Shown piece by piece: positions 1 through 5,770 of a stretch of 9,479 nucleotides of DNA. The stretch comes from Bacillota bacterium. GTDB taxonomy: Bacteria > Bacillota > Bacilli > Bacillales > Cytobacillaceae. The stretch spans positions 1-9,479 of the forward strand of contig JAUZPT010000089.1 of NCBI GenBank assembly GCA_030705745.1, in the 5' to 3' direction. The notes under the pieces were generated by a model. That model had not been told where the DNA came from. It made no database searches and saw only the letters and a list, made by a program, of their open reading frames with translations. Within the stretch, counting starts at the first letter, position 1, and every line of letters starts with the position of its first letter. Position numbers and translations under genes: made by a program.

Positions 1-82
1 AATAGTTCGTTTCTATAAAACATTTCCAGCATACTCTCATAGCGATTAAAAAAAAAACGGTAAACTACTTAAATAGTATTTA

Positions 83-130
83 AAAAAGCTAGTAAATGGA
101 TACCAACTAAGGCATCTTTACCAGCTTTTT
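83..130 (-). terminator. Rho-independent terminator of the chemotaxis receptor gene
   Basis: It lies 15 bases past the receptor stop codon. On the minus strand, 117-130 (AAAAAGCTGGTAAA) pairs along its full length with 83-96, with one G-U wobble. The enclosed bases can add about six more pairs (GATGCC with GGTATC, one wobble, a two-base bulge), and a run of Ts follows. The wobbles would be A-C mismatches on the plus strand, so the structure fits minus-strand RNA best. The stem is AT-rich but long. Confidence 0.75.
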
Positions 131-144
131 ATCCGTTCTATTTA

Positions 145-1884
145 TTAACTTACACTAAATTTCTGTATTTCTTGTTGTAAATCATAAGCAAGGTCTAACA
201 AGGAATGTACAGATGCTGAAATCTCTTCCATTGATGCGTTCTGTTCTTTTGCCGATACGGCAACCTGCTGGGTATTTTTTGCCGACAGATTGGAAATGGC
301 AGAAATCTCATTCATTACATTCACCATTTCTTCCGATCCGGCATTCACCTCTTCAACTACTGCCGAAACCTCCTGAGCCTGAAAAGAGATCCCATTGACC
401 ATATCCAGTATTTCTTTAAAAGCCTTTCCAGTTTCATTTACTTTTTGAATCCCTGTTTGGACAGATTCAGTTCCCTCTTTCATGGATCCAATGACATTCA
501 CGATTTCTTTTTGAATTTGTGCAATAATTTCACGAATCGAATCGGTTGCCCGGCTGGATTGTTCCGCTAATTTTCGTACTTCATCCGCAACAACTGCGAA
601 GCCTTTTCCGTGCACGCCCGCTCTGGCAGCTTCGATTGCGGCATTGAGTGCCAGTAAGTTGGTTTGGGCTGAGATTTGAGAAATAACCTCTACAATTTGG
701 CCAATTTCCTTTGACCTTTCACCTAGTTCATTAACAATGCGGGAGGTTTGCCCTACGTGCACTTGAACTTGATTGATTTTTCCCACTGTATCCAAGGCAA
801 TTGCATTCCCTGAGTCAGCCATTTCATTGGCCTTAACACTCAGGTCTACTACAGCTTGGATCGATTTTGCCACCTGTTCCATTCCGTTAGAAATCTCTGA
901 AACGACATGATTGGCCTGGACAGAGTGCATTGCCTGCCTTTCAGAACCAACGGCAACCTCTTGTATCGAAGAAGAAATCATTTCCGCCGCCCGGCTCGTT
1001 TGTTCCGAGCTAGCCAATAATTGTTCGGAGGCAGTAGCAACCATATGGGAACTAGAACGAATTTGTCGGATCAAATTGGCCAGGCTCGTTCCCATCGCAT
1101 TAAAGGATTGGGCGAGGACACCAATTTCGTCTTTATTTTTCACCTGGACTGGATCCATTGTCAGGTCACCGGCTGCTGCCTGCTGCAGATTTTTCGTCAC
1201 CCATACGAGAGGCCTTGAGATCATTCGGGCTACGATAAACGCCACAGCCAATCCAAGAAAGATCGCCAAAACAAGAATAATAGAATTTAAAGTCGTTCCT
1301 GCTTTTAAAATTTTATCCCCTTCCGCACTGGCTTTATTTGCACCATCACGGTTTATTTTTACAATTAAAAGAAGGTAATTCTGCATGTCTTTATAAGTCA
1401 GGTTCGCTTTATCCATTGTATCGAGAAGCAAGGCGGCATTTTCTTTTCCAGCTCCCTTTATTACATTCATATCCCGCCCTTCACTTAGAAAATCAAGGTG
1501 AATGGACTCATATGTACTCCATTTTTTCTTTAATTGATCAAACAGGGTTCTTTCCTCAGTGGAGACCATTGTTTTTTCGTATTTTTTAAAGCTTTTGTCA
1601 ATGTCACCAAAGGTTTTGTCCATCTCTTTTTCAAGAGCCTGGCGCTGCTGTTCATCCCCCTGCAAAATAAACTTATAATCCAACGCATTTATATGTTCCA
1701 TCAGGTAACTGATATTATTGATCTCTTCCACGCCAGGAAGCCAGCTTTTCATAATTTCCTGTGATTTATTATTGATCTGGTTCATGCTCCAAAAGGACAC
1801 ACCACCTAAAGCACCCATGAGAATGAGGATAACAAAAAATCCTCCATATATCTTCCTTTGTACGGAAAAGCTGCTCTTTTTCAT
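145..1884 (-). CDS. Methyl-accepting chemotaxis protein (4HB sensor, HAMP, MCP signalling domain)
   Basis: A transmembrane chemoreceptor of 579 residues that should control the CheA/CheW kinase complex and flagellar rotation. In order: a short basic N-terminus, TM1 about 12-34, an extracellular helical sensor region about 35-195 that looks like a four-helix bundle (4HB_MCP), TM2 about 198-219, HAMP about 218-271 (SRPL, then AAAGDLT and [12 protein letters not shown]), and the cytoplasmic coiled-coil hairpin about 280-575. The hairpin tip, [15 protein letters not shown] followed by [18 protein letters not shown] (409-443), is diagnostic. The start at 1884 is preferred over an ATG at 1932 because GGAGGAG lies just upstream of it and it begins with a typical MKK. 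The ligand cannot be deduced. The gene is monocistronic, with its own promoter and terminator. Odd: residue 424 at the tip is Val (GTG) where the family nearly always has Glu (GAG). Confidence 0.96.
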   Translation of the reverse strand: MKKSSFSVQRKIYGGFFVILILMGALGGVSFWSMNQINNKSQEIMKSWLPGVEEINNISYLMEHINALDYKFILQGDEQQRQALEKEMDKTFGDIDKSFKKYEKTMVSTEERTLFDQLKKKWSTYESIHLDFLSEGRDMNVIKGAGKENAALLLDTMDKANLTYKDMQNYLLLIVKINRDGANKASAEGDKILKAGTTLNSIILVLAIFLGLAVAFIVARMISRPLVWVTKNLQQAAAGDLTMDPVQVKNKDEIGVLAQSFNAMGTSLANLIRQIRSSSHMVATASEQLLASSEQTSRAAEMISSSIQEVAVGSERQAMHSVQANHVVSEISNGMEQVAKSIQAVVDLSVKANEMADSGNAIALDTVGKINQVQVHVGQTSRIVNELGERSKEIGQIVEVISQISAQTNLLALNAAIEAARAGVHGKGFAVVADEVRKLAEQSSRATDSIREIIAQIQKEIVNVIGSMKEGTESVQTGIQKVNETGKAFKEILDMVNGISFQAQEVSAVVEEVNAGSEEMVNVMNEISAISNLSAKNTQQVAVSAKEQNASMEEISASVHSLLDLAYDLQQEIQKFSVS

Positions 1885-1937
1885 TGTAATAACTCCTCCA
1901 CTGCTAATTTCAACCGATCCCGAACATATCAATAGTT

Positions 1938-1964
1938 ATATCGGTAAATTTTACTAGAAGTAAA
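1938..1964 (-). promoter_or_regulatory. Sigma-D-like promoter of the chemotaxis receptor gene
   Basis: The minus strand reads ACCGATAT at 1945-1938, matching 7 of 8 bases of the Bacillus sigma-D -10 element GCCGATAT. It sits about 54 bases upstream of the receptor start codon. At the usual 15-base spacing the -35 position (1964-1961) reads TTTA instead of TAAA, which is a weak match. Sigma-D transcribes flagellar and chemotaxis genes in Bacillus, which agrees with the product. No competing good sigma-A promoter was seen. Confidence 0.55.
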
Positions 1965-2002
1965 GAAGAATTGTAATACTTTTTTGAAAAATTAATTTTT
2001 TC

Positions 2003-2033
2003 AAAAAAAGACCCCACCTCGAAAGGTTGGGTC
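2003..2033 (-). terminator. Rho-independent terminator behind the transporter remnant
   Basis: Arms at 2010-2019 and 2024-2033 form a GC-rich 10-base-pair stem with one internal mismatch and a four-base loop. On the minus strand seven Ts follow (2009-2003). It lies about 33 bases past the remnant's stop codon. The T-run is part of a second, AT-only inverted repeat (1980-1991 with 1997-2008). No other terminator is visible between here and the STAS gene, so this is probably also the terminator of the upstream sensory operon. Confidence 0.8.
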
Positions 2034-2066
2034 CGGAATTTCTTATTGCCCGATTCTTTTTGGTGC

Positions 2067-2425
2067 TTATTTTTTTAGATGGTACGGAACGGTCGTGATA
2101 ACCACATCTTTATGACGAAGGAACCAAATTCTTAGTTGAAGCGCCGTTTGATTGTGCATCAGATTATGCCACCATTTTTTCGGAATAAACTGTGGAATGA
2201 CCAAATGGATGTGCCCTGCGCCTTTCTTTTCCTCGACTAAAGTAATGAACCGGTTCAGCGGTTCCAACACCGTGCGATACTTGCTTCGAAGAACGGGAGG
2301 CGGCACGGGGAACCCCAATCCTTCCACTTTTTCTCCATTTTATCAATCGACTCATTATCGAATCCGACATAGACGGCAATTACGTCGCTGCTTATGCTTT
2401 TTGCAAAAGAGAGGGAAATTATATT
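2067..2425 (-). pseudogene. 3' remnant of a KimA/YdaO-like APC-family transporter, truncated and frameshifted
   Basis: Only the cytosolic C-terminal end of a roughly 600-residue APC-superfamily transporter is left. Reading from about 2425, one frame gives SFAKSISSDVIAVYVGFDNE and on to KMEKKWKDWG. The next frame then continues as GFPVPPPVLRSKYRTV and ends with IPQFIPKKWWHNLMHNQTA, RHKDVVITTVPYHLKK and a stop at 2067. From memory of the family, the KKWWH..LHNQ and TVPYHLKK endings are hallmarks of the KimA/YdaO C-terminus; KimA of B. subtilis is a high-affinity potassium importer. The frames join if one base is added to the G-run on the minus strand (2316-2313), so a single-base loss is likely. 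All membrane helices are missing. The homology begins within about 20 bases of the upstream STAS stop codon, with no start or ribosome binding site, so this is a deletion remnant and not a short gene. Confidence 0.85.
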
Positions 2426-2432
2426 GGGAAGT

Positions 2433-3182
2433 TCAGGGGCGGCTCTTTTTCAGCACCGCTTTTAAGGATCGTTCTGATTGGATGTTGAAATCTCCTGCAA
2501 ATTCATTTAATTTCCGGGCATGGGATGGTTTGACTCCCATTAATTTCACTTGATTTCCATTCATATATTGAATCATCGAAAACAGCTGTTTCAGTTTCAG
2601 TAACCCCTGTTTTTCAATATTACCCGTTGCAGATAAGTCAAACAGAATTTCATCATACTCACCTTCGTTCACCGCATCTAGGACGTGATGAGTAATCGTC
2701 TCCATTTTCTCCTCCGTAATATCCCCGAACAGCGGCACAAAAGCCATTTTGTCACTAATCGGAAGAAACGGGCCGGAAAGAGCGTTCAGCTCTTTTACCG
2801 CAAGTTCCAATGCTTCTTTTTTTTCAAAAAGCTCAAAGTCCGTCGAAGCGAGCCTTTGCTTTAAGGCAACAAGCTTTTCTTCAAGTACCTGCATCTTTTC
2901 ATCTTTTGGAATAAAAATAATCGTTGCTATTTTATTTTCCCACGATAGATGTACATCGCAAAGCAGGAAGAGCTTGTCCTTGCCTCTCATATTTACTTCT
3001 AAACTCGTGTCACCTTGGAAGGGTTTCAAATACGGCTGCATCTTTGGAAAGCTCCCACTATCAATGCAATCTGGGAGGACTTGCAGCGACTCCCCCAGCA
3101 GATGTTTTGCTTTCCGTGAGATGAATGTAATTTCACCATGTTGGTTGAAACAGATAAATGGCACCGGCATCTCCTGTATCAT
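2433..3182 (-). CDS. PAS-coiled coil-STAS protein (RsbR-like signalling protein)
   Basis: A soluble regulator of 249 residues. Residues 5-90 look like a PAS fold (MPVPFICFNQHGEITFIS and a following KAKHLLGE are a typical PAS opening). Residues 94-135 form a charged helical linker or coiled coil. Residues 138-246 are a STAS domain with the usual VPLFGDI strand, the EILFDLS core and KLMGVKPSHARKL. PAS plus STAS resembles RsbR-type stressosome proteins and other sigma-factor pathway antagonists; partners would be an RsbT-like kinase or an anti-sigma factor, and none is encoded here. Compared from memory with B. subtilis RsbR, the Thr that is phosphorylated after the DL core is Lys191 here, and the other Thr position is Glu157 (Thr156 is adjacent). 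The start overlaps the stop of the B12 gene (ATGA), implying translational coupling; its own ribosome binding site is weak. It is the last gene of the operon. The PAS ligand is unknown. Confidence 0.85.
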   Translation of the reverse strand: MIQEMPVPFICFNQHGEITFISRKAKHLLGESLQVLPDCIDSGSFPKMQPYLKPFQGDTSLEVNMRGKDKLFLLCDVHLSWENKIATIIFIPKDEKMQVLEEKLVALKQRLASTDFELFEKKEALELAVKELNALSGPFLPISDKMAFVPLFGDITEEKMETITHHVLDAVNEGEYDEILFDLSATGNIEKQGLLKLKQLFSMIQYMNGNQVKLMGVKPSHARKLNEFAGDFNIQSERSLKAVLKKSRP

Positions 3183-3826
3183 CGGGAAGAAGAAATCCTT
3201 TCATCGGAGAAGGTCTTCAGCCAATATTCCATCTGTATCAGATTGTTGAGAACGGTGCATTTCCCACTCGTATACTGAACTAAATCGTATTGACCAGCCA
3301 GCCTTCCACCTACCAAAATAACTGGACGGTGGGGTAAAACAGCAAGCTGTTCCACATATTTTTTCAATTGAGGAAGATGATACACAATGGAAACTGAGAG
3401 TCCAATGACGTCAGGCTGCCACTTATTCGCTGTCGCATACGCATATTCCAAAGGCAGACTTGATCCAAAGTATTTTGTTTCCCAGCCACGCTCTTCGAAC
3501 AAATGGTTTACCATTTTCAGTCCGAGGTAATGCTGTTCTCCCTCCAAGCATAAGAACATCGCTCTTTTATCTGCTTCTTTATTTTCAGGAAGTTGAAAAA
3601 GCCGGCTCATGACATAATCACACACTCCAGTTGCCAAGTGTTCATCCGCGACAGAGATTTCATTCCTCTCCCATAGCGCCCCTATTTCATACATTGCTTC
3701 AGTAAATAAATCCTGGTAAAGATAGATCCATTCTTGAGAAGGCTGTTCACGGATAAAGCTGATCGCTCCCGCAGCATCCCCGTCCAAAAAGAATCTTGCC
3801 AGTTTTCCCCCCTTAGTTCTCGGCAT
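3179..3826 (-). CDS. Stand-alone cobalamin-binding protein, CarH/MerR-type B12 sensor domain without DNA-binding domain
   Basis: A cytosolic protein of 215 residues in two parts. Residues 5-85 are a helical cap containing W52, nine residues, then E62-H63: the Wx9EH motif of adenosylcobalamin photoreceptors such as CarH. Residues 88-205 are a Rossmann-like B12-binding domain with E97-x-H99-x-x-G102 (the DxHxxG motif with Glu for Asp; H99 the likely lower cobalt ligand), S144-V-S146 in place of SxS/SxL, and G173-G174. CarH has an N-terminal MerR DNA-binding domain; here it is absent and the protein begins at the helical cap. No methyltransferase or mutase part is present, so sensing is more likely than catalysis. 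The start at 3826 is chosen over an ATG at 3847 because AAGGAAGGTGAT lies 3 bases before it and the upstream gene stops 4 bases away. It overlaps the STAS gene by ATGA, which suggests the STAS protein is its output partner. Residue 53 is Glu, whereas T. thermophilus CarH has His next to the Trp. Confidence 0.88.
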   Translation of the reverse strand: MPRTKGGKLARFFLDGDAAGAISFIREQPSQEWIYLYQDLFTEAMYEIGALWERNEISVADEHLATGVCDYVMSRLFQLPENKEADKRAMFLCLEGEQHYLGLKMVNHLFEERGWETKYFGSSLPLEYAYATANKWQPDVIGLSVSIVYHLPQLKKYVEQLAVLPHRPVILVGGRLAGQYDLVQYTSGKCTVLNNLIQMEYWLKTFSDERISSSR

Positions 3827-3830
3827 TCCA

Positions 3831-4199
3831 TCACCTTCCTTCAGCATCCAGAACGGTGTTTGCTTTTTTCAAATAATGAATGAAGCGAACAACCTTTTCA
3901 TCTTCCTTCTTTGACTTATCGCTCTCAAGCGTTTCGATAATGAGGTTGAAATTTTCCATCAGCAACTCCGTACTCATTCCAAACTTTTGTAAAATCCCGT
4001 TCAACCACATGGCATAATCGTTGAAAATCTTCTCGTCGTCCATTTCATACGCTGTTTGCAAGTGCTTAAAGTGATGATAATTATCTTCTATGCACTTCTG
4101 CCTTCCTTTTTCACCGTAACGTTGCATCAGCGATGGATCATTCTGATAGATTTTCTCTGTTATTTTTAAAACCATTTCATCTATATACGTACCCATCAT
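3831..4199 (-). CDS. Conserved-looking small helical protein of unrecognised function in the B12/STAS operon
   Basis: A soluble protein of 122 residues, almost entirely predicted alpha-helical, with no signal peptide or membrane segment. I do not recognise a named family. The most family-like stretch is residues 28-65: Y-G-E-K-G-R-x-K-C36-x-E38-D39, then H42-H43-x-x-x-H46-L, then FNDYAMWLNGIL and K-F-G. The clustered Cys, acidic and His residues could bind a metal or cofactor, or simply pack a helical bundle. The ATG overlaps the stop of the ABM gene (ATGA), with AAGGTGGT a few bases upstream; a second ATG follows immediately, so either could be used. Its stop lies 4 bases before the B12 gene start and its 3' end supplies that gene's ribosome binding site. 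This tight packing argues for a shared role with the B12 sensor, perhaps as an adaptor or co-sensor, but that is inference. Confidence 0.8.
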   Translation of the reverse strand: MMGTYIDEMVLKITEKIYQNDPSLMQRYGEKGRQKCIEDNYHHFKHLQTAYEMDDEKIFNDYAMWLNGILQKFGMSTELLMENFNLIIETLESDKSKKEDEKVVRFIHYLKKANTVLDAEGR

Positions 4200-4501
4200 G
4201 TCGCTACCACCTTATACTGCTTGACGGTAGGAACTATGGCTGCCAATTCTTTGTCCGGGTATTTTTTTTCTAACTCATGGATTTTCTTGAAATCCTCGCT
4301 TCGAACCCAGCGTAGATAATCCTCTTTTGTTGAAAACAAAAGCTGGACAGTCAATTCACCAGCCCGCTTATCATTTTGCAAAAGAAAAAAATCGATAAAA
4401 CCTTCTGCTTGGTCGACCGCTCTCGATCGATTTTTATAAATCTGAATTACTTCTTCCGCTTTATCATTTGGTACGTCAAAGGTAGAAAATACCGTATACA
4501 T
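4196..4501 (-). CDS. ABM-superfamily protein, IsdG/HmoB-like heme monooxygenase candidate
   Basis: A cytosolic protein of 101 residues with the ferredoxin-like fold of the antibiotic biosynthesis monooxygenase (ABM) superfamily: a beta strand (MYTVFSTFDV), a helix (DKAEEVIQIYKNR), GFIDFFLLQN, then ELTVQLLFSTKEDYLRWVRS and a helix FKKIHELEKK. W65 and H75 are ten residues apart, the same spacing as the catalytic Trp and heme-ligand His of staphylococcal IsdG (W67, H77) and as the Trp/His pair in HmoB. The third IsdG residue, Asn7, is Thr here, so heme degradation is possible but not assured; other ABM members oxidise quinones or have no known reaction. A strong ribosome binding site (GGAGGT, 8 bases before ATG) makes this the first gene of the four-gene operon. 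Confidence 0.82.
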   Translation of the reverse strand: MYTVFSTFDVPNDKAEEVIQIYKNRSRAVDQAEGFIDFFLLQNDKRAGELTVQLLFSTKEDYLRWVRSEDFKKIHELEKKYPDKELAAIVPTVKQYKVVAT

Positions 4502-4588
4502 TCAGACCTACCTCCATTTCCCAAATTTTTAAAATTCAACTTCAACTATAACACTCTTGTGTTTGATAAAGCCAGAGATAAGGGTTAT

Positions 4589-4615
4589 AGGGGACGGTTC
4601 TTGTTCTTGTGCTTC
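4589..4615. repeat. Possible copy of a dispersed Bacillus intergenic repeat
   Basis: GGGGACGGTTCTTG followed by TTCTTGTGCTTC resembles, from memory, a short repetitive sequence scattered in Bacillaceae intergenic regions, often near REP-associated (Y1/IS200-like) transposase genes. Here TTCTTG is duplicated (4598-4603, 4604-4609). No palindrome or transposase is present in the window, so this would be a single degraded copy at most. Confidence 0.3.
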
Positions 4616-4779
4616 TACGTCAATATCCATGGATTATAATGAAGCAATCCTCCACGACTATCACCTATTAACCTTGCGTATTCTTTTTTGAGACGAAACT
4701 ACGAAAAGCGCCATCGAGCCAAATGTGCAAACCCCGTTTCCAACAATTACCTCTATCCCCTTTTTAAAAGATAAAATAA

Positions 4780-4785
4780 TATAAT
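4780..4785 (+). promoter_or_regulatory. Candidate -10 box of the secreted-protein operon
   Basis: A perfect TATAAT lies 22 bases before the GGAGGT (4802-4807) that precedes the ATG at 4817, which would give a leader of about 25 bases. The position 17 bases upstream (CCCCTT) does not resemble TTGACA, so either the promoter is weak, activator-dependent, or the match is chance in AT-rich DNA. Confidence 0.4.
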
Positions 4786-4816
4786 AGAAGAATCATGTAA
4801 TGGAGGTAATAATTTC

Positions 4817-5716
4817 ATGAAAAAGTTATTAACAACAAGTGTATTAGCAACATCGCTATTAGTAGGGGTCGCGGCACCTGCATTCGCCAAAACAACTACA
4901 CCTACTGTAAGCGTCACAAAAATTAAGGAAGCGAAAGCTCAAGCAGTCAAGTCCATGGATGGCATGCGCGCGACTGTAAAATCATACAAATCCGAGTTGG
5001 ACACAATCAACGTCTTTCTAGTGCGCACCGAGGAAATGCGCAGTATTTTTAGACAGATTGGGCTCAATTATATTGTGAACGAATCGAATTACGAATATAA
5101 TGGTTTCTCCGAATCTTTATATAATTTAAAAACCTACTTAAGCAATGAGCAACTCGCTTTTGACCAGAACGAAATCAATGCGTTTGCATCAAGAGGAAAT
5201 GTACAAGCAATAAAAAATGTAGAAGCCACCTTTAAAAAGAATGTAAGTGTTACCGCTAAAATGATTCACACTAAAGATTTCGCATATTTCACTAATTTAT
5301 TTGAAAATACTGCAAGATTGTGCACGTTAGGTCAGATTAACGATTGGTTCCAAGGAGATCTGTCCACCATCGAAAAGTACTACGAAGAGAACGGTCAATA
5401 TAAAGCATCGATTGAATCACAGGGCTATGATATCATCACGCATTACCGTAAACCAATGATGGATTACCAAAAATACACCTCAATGGTTACCGAAGTGAAC
5501 GGGGTGATGAGCCGTGCGAACGCAACAAATTTAGACCAGATCAATAACGACTTAACGGATTGGGTTGTTGCAAAGCCGACCGGCCTTAAGTATTTAAGAG
5601 ATTTGCTGCCTGCGCACCTTAGTTCGGAAATAGACAGTCTAAAGAAAGAAAATGATAAGCTGAAGTCTTTGTTATTGAACATGCAGGACTTAAGAAGTAA
5701 ATATTTAGGTCAGTAA
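4817..5716 (+). CDS. Secreted helical protein of unknown function
   Basis: 299 residues. Residues 1-24 are a clear Sec signal peptide (MKK, hydrophobic core, AFA then K25), so the mature protein is exported; there is no lipobox, LPXTG or second membrane helix. The mature part is rich in amphipathic helices and its last 30 residues (SEIDSLKKENDKLKSLLLNM and after) look like a short coiled coil. There is one Cys and no recognisable catalytic motif, and I do not recognise a family. It starts with a strong ribosome binding site (TGGAGGTAA, ATG 9 bases on) and is the first of three consecutive genes for exported proteins. A hairpin between it and the next gene could make it the most abundant product of the set. 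Confidence 0.87.
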   Translation: MKKLLTTSVLATSLLVGVAAPAFAKTTTPTVSVTKIKEAKAQAVKSMDGMRATVKSYKSELDTINVFLVRTEEMRSIFRQIGLNYIVNESNYEYNGFSESLYNLKTYLSNEQLAFDQNEINAFASRGNVQAIKNVEATFKKNVSVTAKMIHTKDFAYFTNLFENTARLCTLGQINDWFQGDLSTIEKYYEENGQYKASIESQGYDIITHYRKPMMDYQKYTSMVTEVNGVMSRANATNLDQINNDLTDWVVAKPTGLKYLRDLLPAHLSSEIDSLKKENDKLKSLLLNMQDLRSKYLGQ

Positions 5717-5721
5717 GCTGG

Positions 5722-5742
5722 AGCAGGGCTAAATGCCCTGCT
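5722..5742 (+). terminator. Intergenic hairpin, partial terminator or RNA processing site
   Basis: AGCAGGGC (5722-5729) and GCCCTGCT (5735-5742) form a perfect 8-base-pair GC-rich stem with a five-base loop, 6 bases after the stop codon. The following bases (ACTTTTATG) hold only four consecutive Ts, so termination would be incomplete. The next gene starts 28 bases later, so attenuation or mRNA stabilisation of the first cistron is more likely than a full stop. Confidence 0.5.
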
Positions 5743-5770
5743 ACTTTTATGAAACAAAGGCGGAAAAGAA

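Larger units (their letters stand above)
4502..4816. other. Divergent intergenic region between sensory operon and secreted-protein operon
   Basis: 315 bases without a convincing gene, holding the start signals of both divergent operons. On the minus side no clear promoter was found; a TATAGT-like hexamer (about 4551-4546) has no good -35. It lies beside a small perfect inverted repeat, AACAC-TCTT-GTGTT at 4550-4563, which might be an operator but is short. At 4589-4615 there is a repeat-like motif (listed separately). The rest, 4640-4760, shows nothing I can name. Confidence 0.6.

Noticed and set aside
911..1378. 155-codon open frame on the plus strand inside the chemoreceptor gene
   Set aside because: Antisense shadow of a clearly real gene; no ribosome binding site and no protein-like pattern.
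1885..1932. Extended chemoreceptor start at 1932 (16 extra residues)
   Set aside because: The extra stretch translates the ribosome binding site region and lies across the likely promoter leader; the ATG at 1884 has GGAGGAG at correct spacing and begins the normal TM1 region.
2164..2379. 71-codon minus-strand open frame
   Set aside because: It is the wrong reading frame over the frameshifted transporter remnant; the homologous frames lie on either side.
2152..2553. 133-codon plus-strand open frame across the transporter remnant and STAS end
   Set aside because: It is antisense to two regions with clear minus-strand homology and shows no family features.
3827..3847. Upstream ATG for the B12 protein (seven extra residues)
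   Set aside because: It falls inside the upstream gene and across the excellent AAGGAAGGTGAT ribosome binding site that serves the ATG at 3826.
4515..4545. Possible sigma-B promoter (GTTGAA, 12 bases, GGGAAA on the minus strand)
   Set aside because: The -10 would directly touch the ribosome binding site of the ABM gene, leaving no room for a leader; poor -35.
4376..4639. 87-codon plus-strand open frame in the divergent region
   Set aside because: Antisense to the ABM gene, low-complexity composition, no ribosome binding site.
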